Of a DNA stretch of 64,000 bases, positions 46,018 through 56,754 are shown piece after piece (position 1 is the first letter of the stretch; every line of letters starts with the position of its first letter). Under the pieces are notes generated by a model. That model searched no databases. It was not told where the DNA came from and saw nothing but the letters and a program-made list of their open reading frames with translations. Where the stretch lies: contig JAJFGV010000105.1 in assembly GCA_021775965.1 (NCBI GenBank), forward strand, positions 49,215 through 113,214. Direction: 5' to 3'. The position numbers were made by a program, and so were the translations under genes. The stretch is from Alphaproteobacteria bacterium (GTDB lineage: Bacteria; Pseudomonadota; Alphaproteobacteria; Micavibrionales; Micavibrionaceae).

Positions 46018-46110
46018 GGAGACTTGGCCGAGTGGCTGAAGGCGCGCCCCTGCTAAGGGTGTATAGGGTTTATAGCTCTATCGAGGGTTCGAATCCCTCA
46101 GTCTCCGCCA
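46018..46110 (+). tRNA. tRNA-Ser(GCT)
   Basis: The acceptor stem pairs GGAGACT with AGTCTCC, followed by discriminator G and an encoded CCA. The anticodon loop CTGCTAA carries GCT, reading AGC and AGU. A long variable arm and the T-arm GGGTTCGAATCCC are present, as expected for a class II serine tRNA. A T-run (TTTTTT) follows directly and may terminate the transcript. Confidence 0.97.
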
Positions 46111-46142
46111 TTTTTTGCTCTTATAGATTGTAGAACGCAACC

Positions 46143-47567
46143 ATGCCCGATCCCATATTTGATACCCCCAAATGCTTTCTGACCCAAAAACGCGGCAACC
46201 ATATCCCTGTGATTACGGTTTCAGAGAAAACCCACGCCGCCTGGCTGAAAACCCAGCCGGCCCATATCAAAAAACAAACCAAAGACTCCGGCTTTGGCGG
46301 TAAAGGCGGCCAGACCCTCATCGCACGCAACGCCAAAGGTGGCATCGAAAAAGTTTTCGCCGGAGTGAGTCATTCTATTTCTGTTTACGATTTGGCATCA
46401 ACGGCGCAAGCGCTGGCGCAAAGCCTGTCAAAAGAAACACTCAAAACCACCTCATTTGAAATTAAAACCACGGGCCTTAAAAAAGACGCCATAACAAACG
46501 CCCATATTGGCTGGGCCTGGGCCTGTTATAAATTCGACGTCTATAAAGAGAGCAAAGGCGAAACACCAAAACTTCTCTGGGCCAAAGGCACAGACAAAAA
46601 ACGTACCAACGCTTTTGTCCAGAGTGTCTGTATGCTCCGCAGCCTGGTCAACACGCCGGCCAACGACATGGGACCAGAAGAGCTTGAAAAGGCCGCACGC
46701 AAACTGGCGACCACGCACAAGGCCACCATCAAAATCGTCAAAGGCAAGGAGCTCGAGACCGGCTTTCCCATGGTATTTGCGGTTGGTGATTCCTCTCCGC
46801 GTCGTCCGCGTTTGATTGATATCAAATGGGGAAAAACCAAAGACCCAAAAATTACCATCATCGGCAAAGGCGTTTGTTTTGACACTGGCGGCCTGGATCT
46901 AAAACCATCACAACATATGCGCCTGATGAAAAAAGATATGGGCGGTGCGGCCCATGCGCTAGGCGTGGCCAAGCTGGTCATGGCGCTGAACTTGCCCATA
47001 CGTTTGCGGATCCTTATCCCGGCGGTGGAAAATTCGGTATCAGGCAAGGCTTTCCGCCCTGGTGATGTCTTCACCAGCCGCAAGGGGATCACAATTGAAA
47101 ACACCCACACCGATGCCGAAGGACGCCTGATCCTCACCGATGCTCTAACATTGGCCAGCGAAGAAAAACCGGATTTGATTATTGATTTTTGCACCCTGAC
47201 CGGTTCGGCGCGCGCGGCACTGGGGCCGGATGTTCCTGCTTTCTTTTCCAACAACAATAAACTCGCAAAGACACTACAGGATATTGCGATGAAAACCGAA
47301 GACCCGCTTTGGGAGATGCCGCTTTGGCAACCCTACCGCAAACATATTGAAAGTTCGGTTGCCGACCTTCACAACAGCGCCAGCATTCCGGGCGATCTGA
47401 TTTATAGCGCGCTATTTCTCGAAAGCTTCCTGATTGGCAAGCCCAACTGGATGCATCTGGATGTGTTTTCATGGGAAAGTTTTGGACGGCCCGGACGACC
47501 CAAAGGTGGCTGTGACACTGGTATGCGTGCCGTCTTTGCGTTTCTTGAGGGTCGCTATGGACGGTAA
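46143..47567 (+). CDS. M17 leucyl aminopeptidase family protein
   Basis: This is a di-metal aminopeptidase releasing N-terminal residues. Metal and active-site segments: GKGVCFDTGGLDLKP (Lys242, Asp247), KKDMGGAAH (Asp265) and NTHTDAEGRLIL (Asp324, Glu326, Arg328). The length of 474 and the divergent N-terminal domain fit the alphaproteobacterial PepA/PepB-like branch. Its 3' end overlaps the NlpC/P60 gene by 11 bases, so the two are likely coupled, perhaps in peptide or peptidoglycan recycling. Confidence 0.93.
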   Translation: MPDPIFDTPKCFLTQKRGNHIPVITVSEKTHAAWLKTQPAHIKKQTKDSGFGGKGGQTLIARNAKGGIEKVFAGVSHSISVYDLASTAQALAQSLSKETLKTTSFEIKTTGLKKDAITNAHIGWAWACYKFDVYKESKGETPKLLWAKGTDKKRTNAFVQSVCMLRSLVNTPANDMGPEELEKAARKLATTHKATIKIVKGKELETGFPMVFAVGDSSPRRPRLIDIKWGKTKDPKITIIGKGVCFDTGGLDLKPSQHMRLMKKDMGGAAHALGVAKLVMALNLPIRLRILIPAVENSVSGKAFRPGDVFTSRKGITIENTHTDAEGRLILTDALTLASEEKPDLIIDFCTLTGSARAALGPDVPAFFSNNNKLAKTLQDIAMKTEDPLWEMPLWQPYRKHIESSVADLHNSASIPGDLIYSALFLESFLIGKPNWMHLDVFSWESFGRPGRPKGGCDTGMRAVFAFLEGRYGR

Positions 47568-48315
47568 GACCCATACCGTCACCACGTCACTCACCGCCCT
47601 TCTTGATGATCCTGCCAATGGCGCCAAAATCGGCAGCCGCGATTCCCAGATTTTATTCGGCGAAGGATTCAACATCGAACGTGAAGATGGCGAATGGGTT
47701 TACGGAACGTCGGTGGTTGATGGTTACAAAGGTCATGTCCGCGCCGCAGACCTCGCACCGATCAAAGAACCGGCCATGCATTTTATCAACCCGCGTTGGA
47801 CTCATTTATACCCGGAGCCCAGCTTTAAAACGCAGCCCGTCATCAATCTTGGTATGATGTCGCGCCTGTCTATTGACACAAATAAACATCAAGACGGTTT
47901 TATTTCGGTCCCGCGCTATGGCTGGGCGCACGAAGACCATATCAAGCCGATAAATGCGCTTAACACGGACAAGGATTTTGTTGAAACCGCACTTTCGTTT
48001 CTGGGCTGTCCATATCTGTATGGTGGCCGCAGCGCCCAGGGGCTGGACTGTTCGGCGCTGGTGCAGCTTGCCCTGCTGCGCTCGGGCATCCCCTGTCCGC
48101 GCGACAGTCATGTGCAAATTGATCTGGGGAAAACAGTGGAGCATGACAACCTCCAACGCGGCAATCTGGTGTTCTTCAAAGGTCATGTCGGTATCATGAT
48201 AGACGACGAAAGCATATTAAATGCAACATCACGAACCATGGATGTCCGCATTGAAAAACTGAAAGAACTTGAAAAAATTTACGACGGTATCACCGGCATA
48301 CGCCGTATAGCCTAA
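47557..48315 (+). CDS. NlpC/P60 family peptidoglycan endopeptidase
   Basis: The start at 47557 (MDGKTHTVTT) gives 252 residues. The earlier frame would run through the aminopeptidase gene. An N-terminal SH3-like region (about 25-130) is followed by the NlpC/P60 cysteine peptidase domain with Cys165 (GLDCSALVQ), His210 (FKGHVGIMID) and a polar Asn222. There is no signal peptide, so a cytoplasmic role in cleaving recycled muropeptides, with the upstream aminopeptidase, is plausible. Confidence 0.9.
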   Translation: MDGKTHTVTTSLTALLDDPANGAKIGSRDSQILFGEGFNIEREDGEWVYGTSVVDGYKGHVRAADLAPIKEPAMHFINPRWTHLYPEPSFKTQPVINLGMMSRLSIDTNKHQDGFISVPRYGWAHEDHIKPINALNTDKDFVETALSFLGCPYLYGGRSAQGLDCSALVQLALLRSGIPCPRDSHVQIDLGKTVEHDNLQRGNLVFFKGHVGIMIDDESILNATSRTMDVRIEKLKELEKIYDGITGIRRIA

Positions 48316-49032
48316 TCACTCAACCGGATAATTCTGGGTGGGGCCGTATGCCTCACTTGATGGCTCACTTGCGGCGGGCGCTACACCAGACGGATCAATA
48401 TCACTCTTTAGATCGCCAATCACTTTCATCAAATCACCCTTGCCCTGCACGGGCTCATCCGCCCCGGTATCCGTGCCGTAATCAGGGTAATAAACATCTT
48501 CATCATCGCCAAAATTACGGCGCTCCAGCAAGACATCGGGCGCATGACGGTCATCATTCATAACCGGATGTCCGGGCCTGAATTCTTCCAGATAATATTC
48601 CTCGGGCTGTTTGATATCCGGGTTGTTCTGCGCCGGTAAAGGCATCGCTACCACCGGTATGCTTCTGAAATCCACCTCTATAACATCAGGGTATTTAAAC
48701 ATCGCATCCGAAGCATAATCCCATGGCGCACCCGGCGCACCAACAATTGAAAGCGTCGAAATATCGGACTCAATGATCATTGTCTTGCGACGATTGCCCG
48801 GCGCCTGACAATCGACAATCATATCGTCTTTTGATTTGGTCACGGCAATTGTTTGCGGCGGACGGAATTTATATTTTAAACCGTCAATTTCAACAAAACA
48901 CAACGCGCCATGCGCCCCCGGCGTCAGGATTGTGAGATCCTGAAAGCTCTTCTCAATGACATAGGCACAACCCGACAAAGTCAGGGCCAGCGCGAAAAAT
49001 GACAGGTAAATGGATGGACGAATGGAAGGCAT
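48316..49032 (-). CDS. Predicted lipoprotein of unknown function
   Basis: The start at 49032 gives a lipoprotein signal peptide with the lipobox LSGC and Cys22. The in-frame extension to 49122 would bury it. The 238-residue product has a beta-rich middle (GLKYKFRPPQTIAVTKSKDD, then DCQAPGNRRKTMIIESDIST) and a long acidic, Pro-rich C-terminus. No family recognised. AAAGG lies 10 bases upstream. It follows clpB on the same strand but with about 90 bp between. Confidence 0.75.
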   Translation of the reverse strand: MPSIRPSIYLSFFALALTLSGCAYVIEKSFQDLTILTPGAHGALCFVEIDGLKYKFRPPQTIAVTKSKDDMIVDCQAPGNRRKTMIIESDISTLSIVGAPGAPWDYASDAMFKYPDVIEVDFRSIPVVAMPLPAQNNPDIKQPEEYYLEEFRPGHPVMNDDRHAPDVLLERRNFGDDEDVYYPDYGTDTGADEPVQGKGDLMKVIGDLKSDIDPSGVAPAASEPSSEAYGPTQNYPVE

Positions 49033-49121
49033 GGGATAGGAGCCTTTGGAAGGAAGGACGTTACGTTCTTTAAATCTACCGGAAAATGAGGATTGTGGCA
49101 ATATGTATAGGGCTTTAAACA

Positions 49122-51764
49122 CTATGCCACAGATTTACTCGATTTCTTCTTATCATCATTGCCGGCTTCCTTGACGATTTTGAAGTCCAGCGCGCTACCT
49201 TTGGCCGAAACATTGACACTGGCGCCATCACCAATATCACCCTGCAGGATCATTTCAGCCAATTTATTCTGCAGATGCGTTTGAATCACCCGCTTTAACG
49301 GCCGTGCGCCATAAGCCGGATCATAGCCCTGGTCCACCAGCCAGATTTTGGCTTTGTCATCCAGCTTAAGATGAATATGCCGATCGGCCAGCAGATCATG
49401 CAAATAGCCAAGCTGAATATCAACAATCCCGGCCATTTGCTTTTTATCCAAACGACGGAACAACAAAATATCATCAAGGCGATTCAAAAACTCCGGACGG
49501 AACGCCGCGCGCACGGCATTCATCACATCCTCGCGCACCTCTTCAACATCGGCGCCATCTTTTTGGGCCACCAAATGCTCGGCCCCCAAATTAGATGTCA
49601 TGATTAAAACCGTGTTGGAAAAATCAACCGTTCGTCCCTGCCCGTCGGTTAAACGCCCGTCATCGAGAACCTGCAACAACACATTGAACACATCCGGGTG
49701 CGCTTTTTCGATCTCGTCGAACAGCACCACCTGATACGGACGGCGGCGCACAGCCACGGTTCGCGCCCCGCCCTCCTCATAACCAACAAAACCCGGCGGC
49801 GCGCCAATCATGCGGGAAACCGCATGTTTTTCCATGTATTCAGACATATCCATGCGCACCATGGCACTATCATCATCAAACATAAATTCGGCCAAAGCTT
49901 TGGTCAGCTCAGTTTTACCCACACCAGTCGGACCCAAAAATAAAAACGATCCAATCGGGCGGCGCGCATCCTGCAATCCTGCGCGTGAACGACGAATAGC
50001 ATCGGCAACAGATTTAACCGCTTCATCCTGCCCAACAACACGCTGCGAAATTTTATCTTCCATCTGCAGAAGTTTTTCGCGCTCACCTTCGAGCATTTTA
50101 TCGACCGGAATACCGGTCCATCGACTAACAATTCCGGCGATGTCGTCTTCTGTAACCTCTTCATTGATCAAACTGGAATCGCTACCGCCTTCTTCCGTAG
50201 TGTGGTCCGCCGCATCGCCAAGTTTCTGCTCCAACTCAGGGATCGCACCATATTTCAGCTCACTCGCACGCGCCCAGTTACCCTCGCGTTCCGCTTGCTC
50301 CAGCTCAACCCGCGCCTTATCCAGCTCTTCGGTGTTTTTCTGGCCCTTGTTGAGCTTTTCCTTTTCGGCCCTCCATTGCGCCGTCAGATCCGCAGATTTT
50401 GATTCAAGTTCATTCAACTCTTCTTCCAATTTCACAAGGCGCTCCTTCGATCCCTTGTCCGATTCTTTCTTCAGCGCCTCACGCTCGATTTTCAACTGAA
50501 TGATACGGCGATCCAGCTCATCAATTTCTTCGGGCTTGGAATCAACCTGCATGCGAAGACGCGAAGACGCTTCATCCATCAAATCAATCGCCTTGTCCGG
50601 TAAAAAACGATCGGTAATATAACGATTGGATAATGTCGCCGCCGACACAATAGCGGTGTCGGTAATGCGCACACCGTGATGCAATTCGTATTTTTCTTTG
50701 AGCCCGCGCAAGATCGAAATCGTATCCTCAACGCTCGGCTCGGCAACAAAAACCGGCTGGAAACGTCGCGCCAGCGCCGCATCTTTCTCAATATGTTTAC
50801 GGTATTCATCCAGCGTTGTCGCCCCGACCATACGCAGCTCACCCCTAGCCAGTGCGGGTTTTAGCATATTCCCGGCATCCATCGATCCTTCGGCTTTTCC
50901 GGCACCAACCAATGTATGAAGTTCATCCAAAAACAAAACAATTTCTCCAGCGGCGGTTTTTACTTCGTCCAACACGGCCTTCAAACGCTCTTCAAATTCA
51001 CCGCGAAATTTTGCCCCGGCCAATAGCGCACCAAGATCCAGCGACATCAAACGCTTATCTTTCAAACTTTCGGGCACGTCACCATTCACAATGCGCAGCG
51101 CCAGTCCTTCGATAATCGCGGTCTTGCCAACGCCCGGCTCGCCGATCAGCACCGGATTATTTTTTGTCCGGCGCGAAAGCACCTGCACGGTGCGGCGAAT
51201 TTCTTCATCGCGACCAATCACCGGATCTAATTTCCCTTCACGCGCGGCCGCCGTTAAATCATGCGCATATTTATTAAGCGCATCGAACTGGTCTTCGGAT
51301 GTGGCGCTGTCGGCGGTGCGACCCTTACGCACATCATTAATCGCCTGGTTGAGAGTTTTGTCACTGACTTTGGCATCATCAAGCGTGCCGGAAATATCAG
51401 CCTTCTTGGCCATAATCATCGCCTGCAAAATCCGCTCGCCAGTCACAAACTTGTCGCCCGATTTTTCAGCCAGATTCAAAGCGTTATCGATAATCTTTGC
51501 GATATCACCTGAAAGACGGAGTTGCCCCGCTCCCGGCCCTTCGACAGACGGGAATTTGGCAATTGCTGCCTCGATATCGCCCCTAAGCCGCGCGACATCA
51601 CCACCGGCCGCCTGGACCAGCTTGACCGTCAAGCCACTCTCATCCTCCAGCATAACCTTCAACAGATGCTCAGGCTCCAGCGATTGATGATTCATCCGCA
51701 TCGCCAGAGTCTGCGCCTGTTGCAGGAAGCCCTTTGATTTCTCTGTTAACTTGTCAAAATCCAT
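49122..51764 (-). CDS. clpB: ATP-dependent disaggregase ClpB
   Basis: ClpB works with DnaK to dissolve protein aggregates. The Clp_N domain (1-145), AAA1 with Walker A GEPGVGKT (208-215), the ClpB-type coiled-coil middle domain (about 410-530), AAA2 with [17 protein letters not shown] and the C-terminal ClpB_D2 small domain are all present. The length of 880 is typical. The gene has a sigma32-like promoter upstream, supporting heat-shock control. The ribosome site is AAGGAT. Confidence 0.98.
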   Translation of the reverse strand: MDFDKLTEKSKGFLQQAQTLAMRMNHQSLEPEHLLKVMLEDESGLTVKLVQAAGGDVARLRGDIEAAIAKFPSVEGPGAGQLRLSGDIAKIIDNALNLAEKSGDKFVTGERILQAMIMAKKADISGTLDDAKVSDKTLNQAINDVRKGRTADSATSEDQFDALNKYAHDLTAAAREGKLDPVIGRDEEIRRTVQVLSRRTKNNPVLIGEPGVGKTAIIEGLALRIVNGDVPESLKDKRLMSLDLGALLAGAKFRGEFEERLKAVLDEVKTAAGEIVLFLDELHTLVGAGKAEGSMDAGNMLKPALARGELRMVGATTLDEYRKHIEKDAALARRFQPVFVAEPSVEDTISILRGLKEKYELHHGVRITDTAIVSAATLSNRYITDRFLPDKAIDLMDEASSRLRMQVDSKPEEIDELDRRIIQLKIEREALKKESDKGSKERLVKLEEELNELESKSADLTAQWRAEKEKLNKGQKNTEELDKARVELEQAEREGNWARASELKYGAIPELEQKLGDAADHTTEEGGSDSSLINEEVTEDDIAGIVSRWTGIPVDKMLEGEREKLLQMEDKISQRVVGQDEAVKSVADAIRRSRAGLQDARRPIGSFLFLGPTGVGKTELTKALAEFMFDDDSAMVRMDMSEYMEKHAVSRMIGAPPGFVGYEEGGARTVAVRRRPYQVVLFDEIEKAHPDVFNVLLQVLDDGRLTDGQGRTVDFSNTVLIMTSNLGAEHLVAQKDGADVEEVREDVMNAVRAAFRPEFLNRLDDILLFRRLDKKQMAGIVDIQLGYLHDLLADRHIHLKLDDKAKIWLVDQGYDPAYGARPLKRVIQTHLQNKLAEMILQGDIGDGASVNVSAKGSALDFKIVKEAGNDDKKKSSKSVA

Positions 51765-51809
51765 GAAATATCCTTAATACGAGGCGTATCTCTTCATTAT
51801 ACAGCATAA

Positions 51810-51837
51810 ATATGGGGCTTTGGGTCTTTTTGGCAAG
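51810..51837 (-). promoter_or_regulatory. Sigma32 (RpoH)-type heat-shock promoter of clpB
   Basis: On the minus strand, CTTGCC (51837-51832), 14 bp, then CCCCATAT (51817-51810), close to the RpoH consensus CTTGAA / CCCCATnT. A sigma70-like TATAAT lies further down at 51801-51796. The -35 falls in the terminator T-run of the DUF4167 gene. Confidence 0.75.
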
Positions 51838-51863
51838 AAAAAAGGCTGAAAAATATCAGCCTT
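51836..51863 (-). terminator. Intrinsic terminator of the DUF4167 gene
   Basis: On the minus strand a perfect 8-bp stem AAGGCTGA/TCAGCCTT with a TATTTT loop runs into TTTT. It separates the prfA-prmC-DUF4167 side from clpB. Confidence 0.85.
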
Positions 51864-51895
51864 CGGTTTCTCTGGTTAGAATTAAGACAAAAACC

Positions 51896-52348
51896 CTAAT
51901 CCACGGCCTCGGCAGTCGCTTTCGCGGCAGGTGTACGTGTCTCAGTTTCTGCTTTAGAAGATTCACCCAAGATACTGGCTGGCAAAGCTAAATCATCTTT
52001 TTTCTGAGCCGCCTCATGATTGTTACCACCTTCACGTTGCGTATTCTCTCTCGGCGCTTGCGCCCCCTGCTCAGCGGCGAATTCATTGATCACGCGCTGG
52101 TAATGCTCGGCATGCTGAAGATAGCTCTCTTCCAGCACGATATTGCCGCTGGAGGCCGCATCTTTGGCTAGAGTTTGGTATTTTTCACAGACCTGATGCG
52201 CGGTACCACGGATACGTACATCCGGGCCGTTGCTATCATAAACCTTCATGCGGGGCTGATTGCTGCGGCGACCGCCGCCATTGCCATTTCCCCTGTTGCC
52301 AGTATTGCTATTGTTGCGCGGGCGTCTGCCTGTTGTTGCGTGTCTCAT
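51896..52348 (-). CDS. DUF4167 domain protein
   Basis: This alphaproteobacterial protein has a basic, Arg/Gly/Asn-rich N-terminus (RRPRNNSNTGNRGNGNGGGR) and a conserved DUF4167 core (DVRIRGTAHQVCEKYQTLAK, then EESYLQHAEHYQRVI). The Ala/Glu-rich tail is disordered. RNA or ribosome association is only a guess from composition. The start at 52348 has AGGA 6 bases upstream. The prfA-prmC-DUF4167-clpB order is usual in this class. Confidence 0.92.
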   Translation of the reverse strand: MRHATTGRRPRNNSNTGNRGNGNGGGRRSNQPRMKVYDSNGPDVRIRGTAHQVCEKYQTLAKDAASSGNIVLEESYLQHAEHYQRVINEFAAEQGAQAPRENTQREGGNNHEAAQKKDDLALPASILGESSKAETETRTPAAKATAEAVD

Positions 52349-52560
52349 CAAAAATCCTGTTTTATCTCTATATTCCTAAAAATCAACACACGTACACCAT
52401 ACATCATTTGGGGACTCATAGCCACCCCCAGTCATGTGATAACACAATATGTTGGGTTTTTCATCCCAGTCTCAAACCGCATGTTGCGTTTGGCTGCGTT
52501 GAACAAGAACAACTTACCGCGGGAGCAAATTCCTTATCAACCGCCCTTCGAAATATTTCA
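52349..52560 (-). other. Intergenic region between prmC and DUF4167 gene
   Basis: This 212-bp stretch holds no convincing gene. Only very short frames are present, the longest on the prmC strand about 15 codons. A TATAGA-like element lies near the DUF4167 start but without a well-spaced -35. Confidence 0.4.
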
Positions 52561-53403
52561 TCAGTTATCCCCACTGGATATTTCTACAACCCGCTGATTC
52601 CCTGCCAAATCGGCATATATACCGCCGATAGAAAATCGCGATTCTTCCGCGAGTCGCACCACATCATTTTGCTGGTCATAACCGATCTCGAACAGAGCGA
52701 CAGCATCCTCATTCATGAGGGTTTTTAACTGCGAAAAAATTATTTTATAGGCTTGCAGGCCATCTTTGCCCCCCTCTAATGCCAGAATCGGGTCGTGATT
52801 CCTGACCTCTTTGCTCAGATTCGCAATCGCCGGAGCTGGAATATAGGGCGGGTTTGATACAATCAGGTTGAATGATTCATGAAGACCTTGACCCCAATCC
52901 CCCTCCACAAAGCGTATCCTGCCCTCCACTTTATGGCGTTCGGCATTCTCTCTGGCCACAGCAAGGGCTTGTTCCGACACATCCACCGCCACCCCTCGCG
53001 CCGATGGCCATTCATGGAGCAAGGCAATCAGGATGCAGCCAGAACCGCTACCGAGATCAAGAATGCTGGCGGGCGGCTGCGCACCAAAACGCTTGAGAGC
53101 GGTTTCAATGATGGTTTCAGTATCCGGTCGCGGATCGAGAACGTCAGGCGTGACTTTAAAGCTCAACCCCCAAAACTCCCGTTCTCCCAAAATACGCGAC
53201 ACCGGCTCCCCCGCCAGTCGCCTTTGGAGCATGGATTCGATTTTCTGATTGTCCTGATCGGAAACACTGACGTCAGAACAGGTAATAAAATCGACATCCG
53301 TAACACCAAGAACAGCTTTCAGGATCAACCGCGCATCAAGATCGGAGCTATCAATTCCGCCCGCAGCCAGTCGTTCCTTCGATTTTTGATATAGATTTTT
53401 CAA
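52561..53403 (-). CDS. prmC: Peptide chain release factor N5-glutamine methyltransferase
   Basis: PrmC methylates the GGQ glutamine of RF1 and RF2. The SAM motif DLGSGSG (116-122) and the catalytic NPPY (184-187) are present, with an N-terminal helical domain containing [19 protein letters not shown]. The 280-residue length is normal. It overlaps prfA, its substrate's gene, by 4 bases. Confidence 0.96.
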   Translation of the reverse strand: MKNLYQKSKERLAAGGIDSSDLDARLILKAVLGVTDVDFITCSDVSVSDQDNQKIESMLQRRLAGEPVSRILGEREFWGLSFKVTPDVLDPRPDTETIIETALKRFGAQPPASILDLGSGSGCILIALLHEWPSARGVAVDVSEQALAVARENAERHKVEGRIRFVEGDWGQGLHESFNLIVSNPPYIPAPAIANLSKEVRNHDPILALEGGKDGLQAYKIIFSQLKTLMNEDAVALFEIGYDQQNDVVRLAEESRFSIGGIYADLAGNQRVVEISSGDN

Positions 53404-54464
53404 GAATCGAGTTCAGCCAGCTTCGACGCATGATCTTCTGCTGTCAGCGCATCAACAATCTCATCCAACGCTTCACCGCCCATCACTTCTTCCAGCTTAT
53501 AAAGCGTCAGGTTAATGCGATGATCGCTCACCCGCCCCTGCGGGTAGTTATAGGTACGAATACGCTCCGAGCGATCCCCCGAGCCCACCTGTTCCTTGCG
53601 GTCCGAAGAGCGTTCTGCCGCCAATTTAGTCCGCTCGGCATCATAAAGCCGCGTTTGTAGAATTTTCATCGCCTTGGCACGGTTCTTATGCTGGGAACGC
53701 TCATCCTGCATCTCTACCACCACGCCCGTGGGTAAATGCGTGATGCGCACAGCGCTATCGGTTTTGTTCACATGCTGTCCACCCGCCCCTTGGGCGCGGT
53801 AAGTATCAACGCGTAAATCTTTCGTATCAATCTCGATATCAACATCTTCAGCCTCAGGCAGAACCGCAACCGTTGCCGCCGACGTATGAATGCGGCCACC
53901 GGATTCGGTTTTGGGAATGCGTTGCACGCGATGCACACCGGATTCGTATTTCAGCTTGGCAAAAACATCGCGGCCAGCAATTTCAGCAACGATCTCTTTG
54001 TAACCCTCAAGGTCACTCTCAGAGGCACTCATCACCTCCAGCTTCCAACCCATCTTCGCGGCAAAGCCTTTATACATACCGAAAAGATCACCAGCGAAAA
54101 GCGCGGCTTCCTCGCCGCCAGTGCCAGCGCGAATTTCAAGAATCGCGTTTTTGGTATCGTCTGCATCCTTGGGAATCAGAGCCAGACGAATTTGTTTTTC
54201 CAACTCGGGCAGACGTTTTCCTATCGCCCTCAAATCTTCGCCCGCCATATCTTTCATCTCTGGATCGTTAAGCAGCTCCTGCAGATTCTCTTTCTCCGAC
54301 ATGGCGTTATCGTATTCGGTAATCGCCTCAACCACCGGATCAAGCTCGGCATACTCCATCGACAATTTGGTAAAGTCTTCGCCGCTAAGGCCGCCTTGCG
54401 ACATCAACGCCGCAAGCTCTTCATGCCGCGCCCGGATGGACGCAAGTTTTTCCTGCATAGACAT
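53400..54464 (-). CDS. prfA: Peptide chain release factor 1
   Basis: RF1 reads UAA and UAG. GGQ is at 228-230 ([20 protein letters not shown]) and the PxT codon-recognition motif is PKT at 184-186 ([17 protein letters not shown]). The length of 354 is normal. It lies 6 bp after the RodZ-like gene and overlaps prmC. Confidence 0.97.
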   Translation of the reverse strand: MSMQEKLASIRARHEELAALMSQGGLSGEDFTKLSMEYAELDPVVEAITEYDNAMSEKENLQELLNDPEMKDMAGEDLRAIGKRLPELEKQIRLALIPKDADDTKNAILEIRAGTGGEEAALFAGDLFGMYKGFAAKMGWKLEVMSASESDLEGYKEIVAEIAGRDVFAKLKYESGVHRVQRIPKTESGGRIHTSAATVAVLPEAEDVDIEIDTKDLRVDTYRAQGAGGQHVNKTDSAVRITHLPTGVVVEMQDERSQHKNRAKAMKILQTRLYDAERTKLAAERSSDRKEQVGSGDRSERIRTYNYPQGRVSDHRINLTLYKLEEVMGGEALDEIVDALTAEDHASKLAELDS

Positions 54465-54469
54465 GAGAG

Positions 54470-55324
54470 CTACTCTAAACCGCTTGAGAGGGTTTGCAAG
54501 GCCGCACGGCCCAAAGGAATATCACGCTTGATCTGACCGCTTGAACCCAGAGAAGGCAAAGCCTCACCATCGAGCATCACCTCAACACCGCCGGCATTGC
54601 CCAGCGACATCTTGAGATTGGGGCTATCGGGTACAAAATATTGATCGCCCGCCTTGAGAACCTTAGAGACAATCTTCTTGCCGGTATCATCCCTGATCTC
54701 AACCCAGCTATTGGCAGTAATATGAAGGATAATCCCCGGCTCAGCTTTGGGCGCTTCAACGGCCGTCGTCATCTGTGCCACTGTCGGTGCGGGCGGGCCA
54801 TAGGGAATACGCGCCTCGGCCTCCTTGACCTTCTCCACGTCCAGTTCCGCTTGTAACTCCGGCGGCACCGGCGGCACTTCAGTCACCATGCTTCGATTGT
54901 CTATGTTCATATAACTCCACACCACAATCACGGCAAAGGACGCCGCCAGCGAGAAAAGAATAACCCACAAAGCCGGCAATTTGCTCTCGGACGCGGCGAC
55001 AGGAAAATGAAGCTCTGGCTTTTCTTTAACCACGCCGGCCGATTGTTCCTTAAACAAACTGACCATACGGTCGGCATCAAGCCCGAGATATTCGGCATAG
55101 GAACGAACAAAACCAATCGCGTAAACACGACCCGGCAATTCATCCAAACGACCCGCTTCAATCGCCTCAATCTGGCTGGCGCGAATTCGGATGGCTTTTT
55201 CTATATCTTCAATGGAGCGATCATAATGAATGCGGGCGCGGCGCAAAATATCACCCACCGGCGTTTCGGTGCGAAAACGACCTGGCGCTGGCGCCAAGTC
55301 TTCTTTTAGTACTGCATGTCCCAT
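54470..55324 (-). CDS. RodZ-like helix-turn-helix membrane protein
   Basis: The N-terminal Cro/CI-like HTH (about 22-92; [20 protein letters not shown] and [20 protein letters not shown]) is followed by one transmembrane helix (about 118-138) and a periplasmic domain ending in a DUF4115-type segment ([20 protein letters not shown]). This is the RodZ architecture, which links MreB to the cell envelope. At 284 residues it is slightly shorter than E. coli RodZ. Confidence 0.85.
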   Translation of the reverse strand: MGHAVLKEDLAPAPGRFRTETPVGDILRRARIHYDRSIEDIEKAIRIRASQIEAIEAGRLDELPGRVYAIGFVRSYAEYLGLDADRMVSLFKEQSAGVVKEKPELHFPVAASESKLPALWVILFSLAASFAVIVVWSYMNIDNRSMVTEVPPVPPELQAELDVEKVKEAEARIPYGPPAPTVAQMTTAVEAPKAEPGIILHITANSWVEIRDDTGKKIVSKVLKAGDQYFVPDSPNLKMSLGNAGGVEVMLDGEALPSLGSSGQIKRDIPLGRAALQTLSSGLE

Positions 55325-55373
55325 AATATGGTCAGCCTAGCACCGGCCAGCGACGCGATACAATAAATTATTC

Positions 55374-56612
55374 TCAGGCTGCTTCCTGGCTTAGCCCATA
55401 AGCCTCGTGAAGCGCGCGCACAGCCAGTTCGGCGTATTCCTCATCCACCAATACGGAAATCTTAATTTCGGACGTGGAAATCACCTGAATGTTGATTCCC
55501 TTCTCCGCCAGAGTCGCAAACATTTTGCTGGCCACCCCGTGATGCGACACCATACCGATCCCGACCACGGATATCTTGGCGACATTATCGGCCGTCAAAA
55601 GACTGGCATCCTGAAACTCCTCAAGATTACCAATCACCTCCAAAGCGCGCGTACTTTCGTCGCGTGAAACGGTAAAGGTTAGATCCGTGTTTTTACCATC
55701 CGGCGAAACGTTCTGGACAATCATATCAATATTGATCGCGGCGGCAGCGAGCGGCTCAAATAACTTTGCCGCCAGGCCCGGCTTGTCCGGCACATCCAGT
55801 ACGGTGATCTTCGCATCATCCCGGCTGCATGCCACACCACTTACGGTTTGTTTTTCCATGATATCTTCCTCTCTGGTTAATAGGGTCCCCGGCAAATCAC
55901 TGCCGATTGTATCTTCGAAGCTGGACAGCACCTGCACCGGCACCTCTTTGTTCATCGCAATCTCCACCGAGCGGATCTGCAGAACTTTCGTGCCAAGGGA
56001 TGCCAGCTCCATCATTTCTTCATAAGAAACTTTATCAATTTTTTGTGCCTTTTCGACAATACGCGGATCGGCCGTATAAACGCCGTTCACGTCAGTATAG
56101 ATATCGCAACGATCAGCCTCCAACGCCGCCGCCAACGCCACCGCCGTCGTATCCGATCCACCACGCCCCAATGTCGCAATTCTGTTTTCTTTGGTCACAC
56201 CCTGAAAGCCCGGCACGACGACAACCTCGCCACCATCAAGACGTTTATGCAGCTCATCGGTATCGACACCCATGACCCGCGCCTTGCCGTGCATATCATT
56301 GGTACGGATCGGAATTTGCCAGCCAAGCCAGCTCCGCGCCTGCACCCCGGCCTTTTGCAACGCCATCGCCATCAACCCGGCGGTCGCCTGCTCACCACTG
56401 GACACCACCACATCATATTCACGCAAATCATAGACCCGGCTAATGGCGTCACAATGCCCAACCAACTGATTGGTCACGCCCGACATCGCTGACACCACCA
56501 CCACAACTTTGTGACCAGCCTCAACCTCGCGCAGGATTTTGGCCGCAGCAGCTTCTATCCGCTCGGTATCGGCGACGGAGGTCCCGCCAAATTTTGCAAC
56601 AATCAGTGCCAT
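55374..56612 (-). CDS. lysC: Aspartate kinase
   Basis: LysC phosphorylates aspartate, the first step to Lys, Thr, Met and diaminopimelate. The N-terminal KFGGTSVAD and the RIATLGRGGSDTTAVALA segment define the kinase domain. Two C-terminal ACT domains (about 270-410) give feedback control. The length of 412 matches the alphaproteobacterial single-chain form. It lies upstream of the RodZ-like gene and divergent from ubiG. Confidence 0.96.
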   Translation of the reverse strand: MALIVAKFGGTSVADTERIEAAAAKILREVEAGHKVVVVVSAMSGVTNQLVGHCDAISRVYDLREYDVVVSSGEQATAGLMAMALQKAGVQARSWLGWQIPIRTNDMHGKARVMGVDTDELHKRLDGGEVVVVPGFQGVTKENRIATLGRGGSDTTAVALAAALEADRCDIYTDVNGVYTADPRIVEKAQKIDKVSYEEMMELASLGTKVLQIRSVEIAMNKEVPVQVLSSFEDTIGSDLPGTLLTREEDIMEKQTVSGVACSRDDAKITVLDVPDKPGLAAKLFEPLAAAAINIDMIVQNVSPDGKNTDLTFTVSRDESTRALEVIGNLEEFQDASLLTADNVAKISVVGIGMVSHHGVASKMFATLAEKGINIQVISTSEIKISVLVDEEYAELAVRALHEAYGLSQEAA

Positions 56613-56641
56613 AACTATCTCTAATTAAATATTCTTTTATC

Positions 56642-56719
56642 AACCACAGATAAACACGGATAGACACAGATTTCTTACTGAACTCTTTTATCAGTGTTCA
56701 TCTATGTTTATCTGTGGTT
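56642..56719. repeat. ACCACAGATAAACA... imperfect palindrome between lysC and ubiG
   Basis: This 78-bp inverted repeat pairs AACCACAGATAAACA with TGTTTATCTGTGGTT and has inner matches (ACACGGATAGAC with TTCATCTATG). It is closed by TTATCTGTGGTTAAAAGA, a terminus shared with the repeat at 39302-39317. It occupies the lysC/ubiG divergent promoter region. Confidence 0.8.
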
Positions 56720-56754
56720 AAAAGACCCTGTTATTTACAGGAAAGATTGGGTTT

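Noticed and set aside
49810..50499. 229-codon Ser-rich frame antisense to clpB
   Set aside because: The Ser/Arg-rich composition comes from complementing Glu/Asp/Arg codons of ClpB. No independent signal supports it.
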